Shown here: positions 10,861 to 21,313 of the stretch, piece by piece
Position numbering within the stretch: position 1 is the stretch's first letter
Layout: every line of letters starts with the position of its first letter
Assembly (NCBI GenBank): GCA_032718475.1
Contig: JAUCBJ010007076.1
Coordinates: forward strand, 1-31,343
Source of the DNA: Nemertoderma westbladi
Lineage: Eukaryota > Xenacoelomorpha > Nemertodermatida > Nemertodermatidae
Length of the DNA stretch: 31,343 bases
Direction: 5' to 3'
Notes under the pieces: model-generated
Told to the model about the DNA's origin: nothing
The model's database searches: none
What the model saw: only the letters and a program-made list of their open reading frames with translations
Made by a program: the position numbers and the translations under genes

Positions 10861-11648
10861 ATTAATATATTTTAAATTTTTGTTACTGCAACGATAATTC
10901 TGAATCATCCCTGTGGGGAGAAATATTTATTACTGCCGTATTTTTTAGGCATTTTTATTGTTTCAAACTGAGGTTTTTATTATTTATATTTTGACCCCAT
11001 GCACTTCCAGTAAACTCGGCCATGGGAATTGGAATAAGCCGGGTAATAAATATATATTTCAAATTGTACAAAACCAAAACAATAATTTCATAACAACATA
11101 AATTACAAATTATACTGTAAGTATTTCGTATTTTTGACTTGATAACGGACCCTTTGCCTATAGAGGTCCAGTTATTATAATTTATAAATTTTATAAATTA
11201 ATTTAGAGACAAAAATACTGGAGAGGTAAAACGGTTAATATACAGTATCTATAACCTTTGTTCATAAATTTGTTGGTTAGAAATCCCGGTCATTCTGACT
11301 TTTTACTATAAAATTTGAAATGGAATTGATTTTTAAAAAATTTAAAAACTTTCACGAATGGCATATTCCGACTTAGATCAGCATTATTGTTCCAAATATA
11401 TGGTAATCGTAAAAACAACGTAAAATTTCACGCTTTTTAGAACGGCATCTTGTAATTGAAAACACAAGCAATTTATATGAATATATAATTTAATATTTAA
11501 ACAATATATAATAATAATATTAATGAAATTAATTACACTAATTAAATAAACAAGAAACAATCTGAAACAATCTCGACTTACAATTCATCACACAATAACC
11601 ATGCCAACTTTTTTCCAATCCTCTCTGCCTCTCCTCTATTCTATATCA
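10861..11648. other. AT-rich intergenic sequence with a small inverted repeat
   Basis: No gene was recognised. A weak inverted repeat (atttattactgccg near 10924 against cgggtaataaat near 11040) encloses about 100 bp. The rest is AT-rich and featureless. Confidence 0.5.
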
Positions 11649-12310
11649 ATGCAATAGCAGTACGGTAAGTTGACTTCACTACAATTGATTATATTAGCCA
11701 GTTTGCTAATATAATATTAATATTATTTAATATTTAATTTATTTAATTACTCTAAAAGACACCGACGAAATATTATAAAATTAACAGATTCAAAATCAGG
11801 TTGATTGAAATTCTCGATAAATGCTATAATTTGGTCTGGGCATTTTTTATAATATATATAGCATTATTATAAATAGTATTACTAATTTATTTAGTAATTT
11901 TAAGAAAAAGACACGAGCAAAAGATTTTAAAAATATCAGGGTCGGAACCAGGGTGTTGAAGTATACCAAAAAATGAAATCAGTTAGTTTGGGCATTTTTA
12001 TTTTATAAAACGTTGGTTCAGCCCCACCGTGCCACCCTCCACCCCATTTTTGTGCAAGGAAACAACACTTATAATGCTCTCTGACATGTCTGGTGTGTTC
12101 CAAAAGTCACTGGGATTGAACAATTGTAATTGGAATACATCTTCATGGGGTTTTCTTTGTAATTAAGTAGAGCTTTAAAAGTTCAATATTAAATTTTTTA
12201 TTAAATAATACTTTTTTGTTTTTTTTGTTAATTTGAGTATTCTGTATTTGCTGGTATTGTATTTTTGGTGTTTTATTTTGTTATTAATTTTGGTGTTAAT
12301 TATTTTTTAT

Positions 12311-12419
12311 TAATCCAGGGAACACTCGTATTAACTCAGGGTCCTCACACGTTAATTCAGGGCCACCCTTGTTAGCTCAGGGTCCACCCTTGTTAATTCA
12401 GAACCATCTCTATTACCTC
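12311..12419. repeat. Minisatellite, about five 20-22-bp units, copy 1
   Basis: Units of the type ttaattcagggyccacccttg repeat with variation just upstream of the RTE fragment. The same array is at 19688-19798. Confidence 0.75.
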
Positions 12420-12496
12420 AAAAAAATCGAATGAATTTTTTTTATATCATAAGGTTTTCTAAGGTGTTGAATTGATTGAAAATGGTTTTAAATAAG

Positions 12497-13075
12497 TTGC
12501 TTGTATATACAATCCGGATCATGGATCCGGAAGTCAGGTGAGGACCTTCGAATACGTAAGGGAAAGGCATGGGCAGCCTTGAATAGGCTTTCCAGGATTT
12601 GGAAGTCACCGAGAATTAAGCGGAAACTTAAGGTCCGGTTATTTAGAGCAGCAGTAGTTCCAGTACTCCTCTATGGGAGTCCATGCTGGGCTCTAACTGC
12701 TGAGGACACCAAATCTCTGGATGGCACATTCACAAGAATGCTACGCCGGGTTCATTGTGTCAAGTTCAATGCACACATCTCCAACCAGACACTATATAAC
12801 ATTGGAGGTGTCTTATTGGTTCCCCAAGCTTGACACTAGAACAAAATCGCCTCCGCTTTGCAGGACATTGCTTTCGCCATGAGGACCAGCCAGTGCATAA
12901 TCTTGTACTTTGGCAGCCTCATGGAGTGAATAAGCATGGTGGACAGCCCATGACTTTCTTGAGACGCATCTTAAAGGACACTGGCCTTGAAGATGCGGAT
13001 GATCTTTCAAATGTCATGGGTGATAGGGAGTTGTGGCGGTGCAATTTTGTCGATAAGCCGGCACGGCATTCTTAA
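12497..13075 (+). pseudogene. RTE C-terminal fragment, copy 1 (frameshifted)
   Basis: The reading begins YIQSGSWIRKSGEDLRIRKG, matching the YLGSWIESSKKDIEVRKAK segment of the RTE at 9334-10860, and runs to the RTE C-terminus (LRFAGHCFRHEDQPVHNLVL, LRRILKDTGLEDADDL). It belongs to a different RTE subfamily from that element. A run of four C at about 12822 replaces the five C of copy 2 and shifts the frame, breaking the ORF into 12501-12833 and 12830-13075. Shortly after the stop lies cctagtagtagtaata, a tail like that of the other RTE. No catalytic RT core is present, so this is a dead 5'-truncated insertion. Confidence 0.85.
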
Positions 13076-13140
13076 AAATGCAGCTACAATGCAGCATGCC
13101 GATCCTAGTAGTAGTAATACCATTTTGTGTGATGTGTTAT

Positions 13141-13545
13141 GTTAACAATTTCAGACGCGGGTTACCAATTTCAGTCCCCGGTTACCAATTTAAATCCGTG
13201 ATTACCAATTCAAGTGACTGGTTACCAATTTCAGTCACTGGTTTCCAATTCAGTTTCTGGTTTCAAATTTCAGTCCCCGGTTACCGATTTCAGTTTCTGA
13301 TTTCCAATTTCAGTCCCAGGTTACCAATTTCAGTCACTGGTTACAAATTTCAGTCACTGGTTACCAATTTCAGTCGCCGGTTACCAATTTCAGTCCCAGG
13401 TTACCAATTTCAGTCACCGGTTACAAATTTCAGTCACTGGTTACCAATTTCAGTCGCCAGTTACCAATTTTAGTCCCCGGTTACTAATTTCAGTTTCCAA
13501 TTTCTAGTTACCAATTCAATTTCCGGTTACCAATTTCAGACCCCA
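13141..13545. repeat. 20-bp satellite array, about 20 units, copy 1
   Basis: The consensus unit is GTTACCAATTTCAGTCACTG, with variation concentrated in the last five bases. The array begins about 30 bp after the RTE tail. It has an irregular end that grades into a C-rich stretch (cccgacccttccacccc). Open readings across it are repeat artefacts. Confidence 0.95.
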
Positions 13546-13604
13546 GTTACCCAACCCCAGCTATAGTATATGGTTACCCCGACCCTTCCACCCCAAAATA
13601 CCAA

Positions 13605-13620
13605 CCCCCCCCCCCCCCCC
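13605..13620. repeat. Poly(C) tract, 16 C
   Basis: Follows the 20-bp satellite. In the second block copy the matching tract is C12-A-C5 (21024-21041). Confidence 0.95.
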
Positions 13621-13881
13621 ACCAAAAAATGTTTCATTTAAAATATATTTACAATAACTAATTGTTGTGGAATACTATATATATTATTATTGATGACTAC
13701 TGATTCGTATGCATGGTTGAAATTTTGCACATAATTTCAAGAAGAATTCACTTTAGTGCAAAGAATTATAATTTATATAATGTTCTCTGGTATCTCTGGT
13801 GTGTTCCAAAAGACTTCCACTTCCACCAGCTTAGGGTTATGTGTTACTTCCACAAATAATAATACACAAGTAATATAAATT

Positions 13882-13899
13882 GGGGGGGGGGGGGGGGGG
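13882..13899. repeat. Poly(G) tract, 18 G
   Basis: The same site in block copy 2 (21303-21309) has only 7 G, a clear length change since duplication. Confidence 0.95.
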
Positions 13900-13903
13900 T
13901 CTA

Positions 13904-13937
13904 TGCGCCTGTCGATTTATACGAATCGACAGGCGCA
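13904..13937. repeat. Perfect 14-bp-stem hairpin, copy 1
   Basis: TGCGCCTGTCGATT and its exact reverse complement are separated by the 6-base loop TATACG, directly after the poly(G) tract. It is conserved without change at 21314-21347. Function unknown. Confidence 0.9.
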
Positions 13938-14115
13938 ACAAAAGTATTTGGAATATTATGCCCATGTATATTTATATATGTAAGCCTTAAAGTATAAACA
14001 AATCTGACCTTAACAAAATCAAGGTAGGCATTTGTTATTTTCCATCAGCAACATGGGCTTTAACTTTTAACTTTACATGGGATTAATAATACTGTAATAT
14101 TCTAAAACAATACCA

Positions 14116-14204
14116 CATGGCCAACGCCGTCGGCCATGCGCTCGCACGGCGCAAATGCTCCATTTGCGCTCTCCACCTGGATGGTCTGGCTGCCACTGGA
14201 GAGC
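14116..14204. repeat. Cluster of three hairpins spanning the duplication breakpoint
   Basis: Three adjacent inverted repeats are present. CATGGCC/GGCCATG is at 14116-14138. GCGCAAATG/CATTTGCGC with a 3-base loop is at 14149-14169. GCTCTCCA/TGGAGAGC is at 14168-14204. Homology with block copy 2 ends at 14184, inside the loop of the third hairpin; copy 2 keeps the first two hairpins and loses the third. Confidence 0.85.
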
Positions 14205-14220
14205 CAAAGGCTCGACAGAG

Positions 14221-14300
14221 TCTTATGAGGAATAAATAATGCAGCCTTTTTAATGGAACTTAGCAAACCAACATAAACACCAAAGTAAAACCTCATAAGA
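14221..14300. repeat. 80-bp unit with perfect 10-bp terminal inverted repeats
   Basis: TCTTATGAGG (14221-14230) and CCTCATAAGA (14291-14300) are exact reverse complements. The inside has no coding sign. It may be a very small MITE or a chance match. Confidence 0.4.
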
Positions 14301-15615
14301 TAGCATTATATCGAACCCCTTGTCAAGTAGGCACTTTGCTTTGATCTTTTTTAGGTCGATTTTTAAAGGATTTTTCCAGGAGAATGGCGAAAGCTAGAAC
14401 GATTCTGTTTGCGCGATCTTATAGATGTCCCGAGCGCGCACAGCAGAGAAATTTTTGGCAAAAATCTGTTAATTAATTAATTAGTAATTAGCGATTAAAG
14501 ATTTCTAATTGATTTTTCTCGAAAAGTATTTGGTTTTTCACCTAGCAACGGTGTTTTTTTTTGTTCATCTCGGTAAGATCTAAAAAAAGTTCAGTCATCG
14601 CTATGGCCCTCCTATTACTGTTAATTAGTACTAATTAGCCGAAAACTAATTAGCGTCGTAACTCGAAAACACTAAGAGCTATGAAAAAACGTAACATCAC
14701 AAAGTTGTTCGGAATTTTATTCTACACAAAAAAGTCTCTGGCGCCGATGCCGTATCTCCTACCGTTAATTAGTAATTAACTAATTACTTAATTACCTAAT
14801 TGGCGGGGGGGCTTTGTCCCCCCCGCCCCCAAATCCTTATTCACAAGGTGTATCAAAGCGGTTTACTATTTTACAAATGATAATTATTCTAAAATCTTTT
14901 GAATCGAACTAATTAACGATTTTACTAATTAGTAAAGTTTCCCAAATTAATTAATAATTTATCCAATCCGGCTGCAATTATTAATAAGCTGATTGATCAG
15001 CCTGGTTCAGCAAAAGTCAGCAGTTGGTAGTATGCTCAAAAAACTGTGTTCATACTACTGACCTATGCCGGTCTGCCGGTAGCTACTACCTAGCTCTGTC
15101 TGTATGTAGCTAATCATAGTCTGCAGTGCCGGTGTTCTCTGGGTCTGCTATCGGTACTGTCAGTCCGAGCTGTATGCACTGCTTGCCTAGAACAACCACA
15201 TCCGGTACAGCCAGACAGCAGTACAGCGCCGCGGTACCGGGTACCTTTTGTCTGTTCTTAAGACATGTACAGATGTAAGGGGACGCTTTAGGCTTTCTGG
15301 CAGTTATTTAAAACGTTGTAGGCAGATGCCCAAGGTTGGCAATAATGTTCCCCATGTTCGGGCGCACTCTGAATGCCTAAATTACGGTTGTTTGGTGCAG
15401 TTAAAAGTTTCCCAACTTGTAGGCCTATGTAATTGCGTTATTTCAATACCTCACCCAGGGCTATCTGACGGAATGGATTTTGACCATCAAGGTGGGTAGA
15501 GGCCATTGATGGGTATCTGATGCATGCAACAGAAAATTTCATCAGACCGAAATCATGCAGTCAGGACATGATCTTTACTGACCGTGTACCGGTAGGTGTC
15601 CTGCCTATAGGCAAT
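14301..15615. other. Intergenic sequence with TTAATTAG-rich stretch and a GC hairpin
   Basis: From 14460 to 14990 the words ttaattag, taattag and aattaatt recur many times. At 14802-14827 GGCGGGGGGG and CCCCCCCGCC form a perfect 10-bp stem around ctttgt. From 15000 to 15250 the base composition becomes more GC-balanced with many cggt words. An open reading at 15248-15499 has no recognisable domain. No RNA gene was seen. Confidence 0.5.
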
Positions 15616-15619
15616 AACA

Positions 15620-15885
15620 TTTTTTGATATAATATTATGTGAATATGTTTTGGCCGGTAATCTGAAGCTGCAGTCTGGGTCTCAGGTCGAGACAAGACCG
15701 TGGTCACCATATCTGGCACCTGATTGGCTCTTACTTTCAAACGTCGAAAATGTGCCCAGGCCTTGATATTTTACGGTACAATTTTATGCGAAAATGTTTT
15801 GGACGGTACTCTGAAGCTCCAGTTTGGGTCCCAGGTCGCGACCATACTGTGGTCACCAGATACGGCCTCTGATTGGCTGATTCTT
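15620..15885. repeat. Imperfect direct repeat, two units of about 140 bp
   Basis: Copies at about 15626-15735 and 15766-15880 share gaa.atgttttgg, ggta.tctgaagct, gggtc.caggtcg, gtggtcacca and ctgattggct. No coding reading spans them. Confidence 0.75.
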
Positions 15886-15964
15886 TGAACGTTAATAACT
15901 CGAGTTTTATTCACGGATGATGCCCCGACAGCCCGACTCACTGATGATGTTTCATAGCTGTGAC

Positions 15965-16345
15965 GATGAGTTTAACTGGTGCATCGACTCTGCATACGAA
16001 TTATCGAGCATGGCAATGAGTTTAACCACTGCGTCAACTCAGCGTACGAATTATCCTCTGTGTCAATGAGTTTAAGCGCTGCATTGACGCCGCGTACGAA
16101 TTATCCTCTGTGTAAATTAGTTTAACCGCTGCGTTGATGCCGTGTACGAATTATAGATCGTGGAAATGAGTTTAACCGCTGCGACGACGCCGCGTACTAA
16201 TTATTGATCGTGGAAATGAGTTTAACCACTGCATCGACTACACGACACGAACAAATTATTGATCGTGGAAATGAGTTTAACCACTGCATCGACTACACGA
16301 CACGTACAAATTATTGACTGCGCCTACGAATTTTATTGCTGGGAC
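15965..16345. repeat. Minisatellite, about seven units of 50-56 bp
   Basis: Each unit contains gtacgaattat, then tg.aaatgagtttaacc and ctgcgtygacgccg. The last two units are about 56 bp and nearly identical to each other (cactgcatcgactacacgac), which suggests recent expansion at the right end. Confidence 0.85.
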
Positions 16346-16712
16346 AACTTTACGAATGAAATATTATCCTCGGCCACTAATGCAATAAATTAATATATAG
16401 TAATAATTTTTGCAATTTACGTAATTTACGTTTTGTAATTTTCAACAAATTTAAATTAAATTTATAGTACTGTAATGTTTTTGTTTTGTAATCATTTATT
16501 GTAATAAATGCCAATTAATCTCAATTTACTTCTTAGTTCAACCTCTTACCTAGATATAACTACTAAAGTTAAATAAGAAACACAATTATGTGCTTATCAA
16601 CCCCGCGGGATATATGTATTGGTTTTTTTTATTGGTATTATTGGTATTGTTTATACAAATATTTTTTGGTAATTTTTTATTGCCGGTATATATATAATTG
16701 TTCATTTAATTT
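16346..16712. other. AT-rich intergenic sequence
   Basis: No gene or repeat recognised. Long T/A-rich runs. Confidence 0.5.
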
Positions 16713-17238
16713 TGTGTGTAAACGCTACGCCGACAACCACTGCTAACAATGGGAAGTATGAAAATGTATCCTGAGTTCGCGACTCTTGTTTATTGTTTTG
16801 GTTAGAATAACCTTCCACTGTAACCCGATCCGATTAATTTGTTTTAACAATGGTTGTCGGCGTTGGTTGTCGGTTGTCGGCATTTTTACACCCTTTAATT
16901 TTGCAGTTGTATATTAACGATGATTGTCGGCGTTGGTTGTCAATTGTCGGCGTTTTTACACCCTTTAATTTTGCAGTTGTGTATATTACAACAGGGCGAT
17001 ATCCATTCATTTGAATTTTTTGTTATAAAACAGTTTTAATTAATGCAAAGTAGCAAATGCCACGCTGTTATCCAACAACCACAGCTGAATTTGAAACTGA
17101 AACCTGTGCTAATGACTCTCGTTTATTGTTTTGGTTAAAATGACCTTCCGCTGTAACCTGTTCATTTACACTCATTTATGATTACCATTAATTAGTGCTA
17201 ATAATGGTTGTTGGTTTTCAGCCTAGCGTTTACACCTT
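16713..17238. mobile_element. Candidate MITE with GTGTAAACGCTA inverted ends
   Basis: The left end reads gtgtaaacgctacgccgaca. The right end, read in reverse complement, is gtgtaaacgctaggctgaaa, and the similarity continues for about 35 bp with small gaps. Inside, the segment gtcggcgtttttacaccctt with ttaattttgcagttgt occurs twice (about 16870-16920 and 16940-16985), and tttattgttttggtta with ccttcc.ctgtaacc also occurs twice. There is no ORF, so it would be non-autonomous. No target-site duplication was confirmed. Confidence 0.5.
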
Positions 17239-18060
17239 TGTAACGCCCGCATTTGTATTTAAGTAATAGCGATTTCTTGCACGACGCCACTCATTATTTT
17301 GTAATTCCAAACAATTTTGTATAAAATATCATATACATATACATATTATATATATATATTAGCAGGGTTGGCCTAACGAAACGAAACGAAAGAAATTTCA
17401 ATTTCGTTTCATGTATATAGTAATTTACTATCAGTACCGGTATTGCCTTACAGTATTATTGTGGAATGGGCAGCCTGGCACTAAGCTATTGCATTACAAT
17501 AGTACCGGTACCAACCCCCCCCCCCCCCCCCCACCCCCCTCCCCCCAGGTACGGGTACAACCCCCCCCCCCCCCCCGTCAGCCGTACCATATCTCTATTG
17601 TACGCTTTTACTGTAATGCATGAATGAATGCACGCCCCACTGCCATATTTTTAACAGTCTTTTCATGTTATCTTATTCAGTTATATACCAGTATGAATAA
17701 CCCGAGTAGTAAAATTATAATTAATTAGTTAAATAGATTACAGTTGTTTTTTTTTATTAGTTTTAGTTTTATTATGATTTTGTTCTTTATTATTGAATTT
17801 TAAATAATAATATTATTACAGAAATAATATTGTGATGCAAGGCTGCTTGAGAGGTTGTGCGTAACTAGAATTGAAATCCGGAAATTATTTGACAGTTAGT
17901 CCGGTATATAGTTTGCTAAGTTCATTTCACTGGGCCGTGTTATGTTGTAACTGTTGTGTTGGTATAATGACTTTGTAACAAAAATTAATGTTTATAAATG
18001 ATCGCAAAAACCAACTATGTGTTTATCGGGTTTGAAAAATTAATTTAATTTAAAACATTA
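17239..18060. other. Intergenic sequence with poly(C) tracts
   Basis: It contains a TA microsatellite (17335-17360), a near-palindrome of cgaaa/tttcg words (17377-17410), and C tracts at 17515-17532 (18 C) and 17561-17576 (16 C) separated by C-rich sequence. The polyproline reading across them is an artefact. The rest is AT-rich with no gene. Confidence 0.6.
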
Positions 18061-18080
18061 AGGAAAAGGCTACCCTTCCA

Positions 18081-18217
18081 CCCCCCCCCCCCCCCCCCTT
18101 GCCACAGCTGTAGTTCAGGGTTATCCCGACCGTTCCACCCCCAACCCCAGCCCAGCTATGGTTAAGGGTCACCACCGACCCTTCCAGCCCCAACCAGCCC
18201 CCCCCCCCCCCCCCCCC
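18081..18217. repeat. C-rich minisatellite bounded by two poly(C) tracts
   Basis: C runs at 18081-18098 (18 C) and 18198-18217 (20 C) enclose about two units of cagctatggttaagggt, cgacccttcca and ccccaacc. The same C-rich motif follows the 20-bp satellite at 13555-13600 and 20975-21020, so these arrays are related. Confidence 0.75.
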
Positions 18218-19410
18218 ACAGTGGGGCTGAACCAACTTTTTATAAAAGAAAAATTCCCGGCCAAATTGGTTTCATTTCTTGGGGCACTTCAACGCCCTGA
18301 TTCCAAACATAATATTTTCAAAATCTTTTGCCGGTGTCTTTTTCTTAAAATTACTAAATAAATTAGTAATGCTATTTATAATAATGCTATATATATTATA
18401 AAAAAAATGCCTTTTAAAATGACTTTTAATCAACCTGGTTCCGAATCTGTTAATTTTATAATATTTCGTCAGTGTCTTTTAGAGTAATAATATATTTTAA
18501 AATAATATTAAATTTATTAATATTATATAGCAGAACTGCCTAATACTCAATTGTAGTGAATATCAAATTCTCTTACTCCTATTGCACTGATATTAGTATC
18601 ATTCGAACCGCAATGGTCAATTTAGTGGGTGTTGACATCATTCTCGAGATGTCGGTCAAATTGTGAGCACTGGCTTAATCTAAATTACACTAGGTAAGCT
18701 AGTTACGGTAATGCAATATATCACCATATCACTAAAAATCAGACTTCGACATAAATAACAGACTTAGGGAATATGCTTATTTGAACCGCAATGGTCGAAT
18801 TAGTAGTTGTAGACTCCATCAAAACAAGAGTAGTATAAGAAAATTGATATTTTTTGTGATATTGTGATATATTGATAATGAATTGCTGAAGTTATGTGCT
18901 CATTTATGTGAATCGCGCTCACATTTTGACCAATATCTCGAGAAGCAATAACTCGACCATTGTTTTGATGGTGTCTACCCCCACTAAATCGACCATTGCG
19001 GTTTGAATGATACTAATATAAATGCAATAGCAGTACGGTAAGTTGACTTCACTACAATTGATTATATTAGCCAGTTTGCTAATATAATATTAATATTATT
19101 TAATATTTAATTTATTAAATTACTCTAAAAGACACCGACGAAATATTATAAAATTAACAGATTCAAAATCAGGTTGATTGAAATTCTCGATAAATGCTAT
19201 AATTTGGTCTGGGCATTTTTTATAATATATATAGCATTATTATAAATAGTATTACTAATTTATTTAGTAATTTTAAGAAAAAGACACGAGCAAAAGATTT
19301 TAAAAATATCAGGGTCGGAACCAGGGTGTTGAAGTATACCAAAAAATGAAATCAGTTAGTTTGGGCATTTTTATTTTATAAAACGTTGGTTCAGCCCCAC
19401 CGTGCCACCC
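18215..19410. repeat. Long inverted repeat (fold-back), arms of about 480 bp
   Basis: The left arm (about 18215-18690) is the reverse complement of the right arm (about 18915-19410). Shared words include gtggggctgaaccaac, cttttgc.cgtgtctttttc, taaattagtaat.ctattta, aatctgttaattttataata, ttagtatcattc.aaccgca and tctcgaga. The spacer of about 225 bp carries a further partial copy of aaccgcaatggtcgaattag. The right arm overlaps the start of the duplicated block, so block copy 1 contains only part of this arm (11649-12040). No coding region. Confidence 0.8.
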
Positions 19411-19687
19411 TCCACCCCATTTTTGTGCAAGGAAACAACACTTATAATGCTCTCTGACATGTCTGGTGTGTTCCAAAAGTCACTGGGATTGATTGAACAA
19501 TTGTAATTGGAATACATCTTCATGGGGTTTTCTTTGTAATTAAGTAGAGCTTTAAAAGTTCAATATTAAATTTTTTATTAAATAATACTTTTTTGTTTTT
19601 TTTGTTAATTTGAGTATTCTGTATTTGCTGGTATTGTATTTTTGGTGTTTTATTTTGTTATTAATTTTGGTGTTAATTATTTTTTAT

Positions 19688-19798
19688 TAATCCAGGGAAC
19701 ACTCGTATTAACTCAGGGTCCTCACACGTTAATTCACGGGCCACCCTTGTTAGCTCAGGGTCCACCCTTGTTAATTCAGAACCATCTCTATTACCTCA
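19688..19798. repeat. Minisatellite, 20-22-bp units, copy 2
   Basis: Counterpart of 12311-12419 with one inserted base. Confidence 0.75.
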
Positions 19799-19874
19799 AA
19801 AAAATCGAATGAATTTTTTTTATATCATAAGGTTTTCTAAGGTGTTGAATTGATTGAAAATGGTTTTAAATAAG

Positions 19875-20454
19875 TTGCTTGTATATACAATCCGGATCAT
19901 GGATCCGGAAGTCAGGTGAGGACCTTCGAATACGTAAGGGAAAGGCATGGGCAGCCTTGAATAGGCTTTCCAGGATTTGGAAGTCCCCGAGAATTAAGCG
20001 GAAACTTAAGGTCCGGTTATTTAGAGCAGCAGTAGTTCCAGTACTCCTCTATGGGAGTCCATGCTGGGCTCTAACTGCTGAGGACACCAAATCTCTGGAT
20101 GGCACATTCACAAGAATGCTACGCCGGGTTCATTGTGTCAAGTTCAATGCACACATCTCCAACCAGACACTATATAACATTGGAGGTGTCTTATTGGTTC
20201 CCCCAAGCTTGACACTAGAACAAAATCGCCTCCGCTTTGCAGGACATTGCTTTCGCCATGAGGACCAGCCAGTGCATAATCTTGTACTTTGGCAGCCTCA
20301 TGGAGTGAATAAGCATGGTGGACAGCCCATGACTTTCTTGAGACGCATCTTAAAGGACACTGGCCTTGAAGATGCGGATGATCTTTCAAATGTCATGGGT
20401 GATAGGGAGTTGTGGCGGTGCAATTTTGTCGATAAGCCGGCACGGCATTCTTAA
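19875..20454 (+). pseudogene. RTE C-terminal fragment, copy 2 (frame open)
   Basis: Counterpart of 12497-13075 with the frame intact: a 191-codon reading from the SGSWIRKSGED segment to the stop at 20452-20454. It contains VPVLLYGSPCWALTAEDTKS, RLRFAGHCFRHEDQP and LRRILKDTGLEDADDL, the RTE region downstream of the RT fingers and palm. Because no RT active site or endonuclease is present and it has no own promoter that I can see, the open frame most likely reflects recent insertion rather than function. Confidence 0.8.
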
Positions 20455-20519
20455 AAATGCAGCTGCAATGCAGCATGCCGATCCTAGTAGTAGTAATACC
20501 ATTTTGTGTGATGTGTTAT

Positions 20520-20964
20520 GTTACCAATTTCAGACGCGGGTTACCAATTTCAGTCCCCGATTACCAATTCAAGTGACTGGTTACCAATTTCAGTCCCCGG
20601 TTACCAATTTCAATCCGTGATTACCAATTCAAGTGACTGGTTACCAATTTCAGTCACTGGTTTCCAATTCAGTTTCTGGTTTCAAATTTCAGTCCCCGGT
20701 TACCGATTTCAGTTTCTGATTTCCAATTTCAGTCCCAGGTTACCAATTTCAGTCACTGGTTACAAATTTCAGTCACTGGTTACCAATTTCAGTCGCCGGT
20801 TACCAATTTCAGTCCCAGGTTACCAATTTCAGTCACCGGTTACAAATTTCAGTCACTGGTTACCAATTTCAGTCGCCAGTTACCAATTTTAGTCCCCGGT
20901 TATTAATTTCAGTTTCCAATCTCTAGTTACCAATTCAATTTCCGGTTACCAATTTCAGACCCCA
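20520..20964. repeat. 20-bp satellite array, about 22 units, copy 2
   Basis: Same unit as 13141-13545 with two additional units near the left end (around 20560-20600). Later units match copy 1 in order, including their individual variants. Confidence 0.95.
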
Positions 20965-21313
20965 GTTACCCAACCCCAGCTATAGTATATGGTTACCCCG
21001 ACCCTTCCACCCCAAAATACCAACCCCCCCCCCCCACCCCCACCAAAAAATGTTTCATTTAAAATATATTTACAATAACTAATTGTTGTGGAATACTATA
21101 TATATTATTATTGATGACTACTGATTCGTATGCATGGTTGAAATTTTGCACATAATTTCAAGAAGAATTCACTTTAGTGCAAAGAATTATAATTTATATA
21201 ATGTTCTCTGGTATCTCTGGAGTGTTCCAAAAGACCTCCACTTCCACCAGCTTAGGGTTATGTGTTACTTCCACAAATAATAATACACAAGTAATATAAA
21301 TTGGGGGGGTCTA

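Larger units (their letters stand above)
11649..14184 (+). repeat. 2.5 kb duplicated block, copy 1
   Basis: The block matches 19021-21594 in the same orientation from aatgcaatagcag to ccacctggatgg, with only scattered substitutions and a few indels. By eye the copies are about 98-99% identical outside the simple repeats. Contents in order: half of a long inverted repeat, a 20-22-bp minisatellite, an RTE C-terminal fragment, a 20-bp satellite, a poly(C) tract, a poly(G) tract and a hairpin cluster. The offset changes from 7373 to 7410, mainly because copy 2 has two extra satellite units and a shorter poly(G). Beyond 14184 this copy continues without break into a hairpin, whereas copy 2 switches to the transporter gene. 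Confidence 0.95.

Noticed and set aside
13078-13473. Open reading across the 20-bp satellite (also 20518-20892)
   Set aside because: It is a periodic QFQSPVTNFSHWLPIS-type translation of the tandem repeat, with no independent coding evidence.
13141-13545. Regular short repeats that could suggest a CRISPR array
   Set aside because: Units are directly adjacent with no spacers, and the DNA is eukaryotic.
15248-15499. Plus-strand 83-codon reading
   Set aside because: No domain or signal; length is within chance expectation for the more GC-balanced stretch.
15935-15965. A second CTGATGA word that could be another hammerhead core
   Set aside because: No GAAA with a stem II at the required spacing.
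17411-17623. Polyproline open reading (and readings at 18050-18361)
   Set aside because: Arises from poly(C)/poly(G) tracts; low complexity only.
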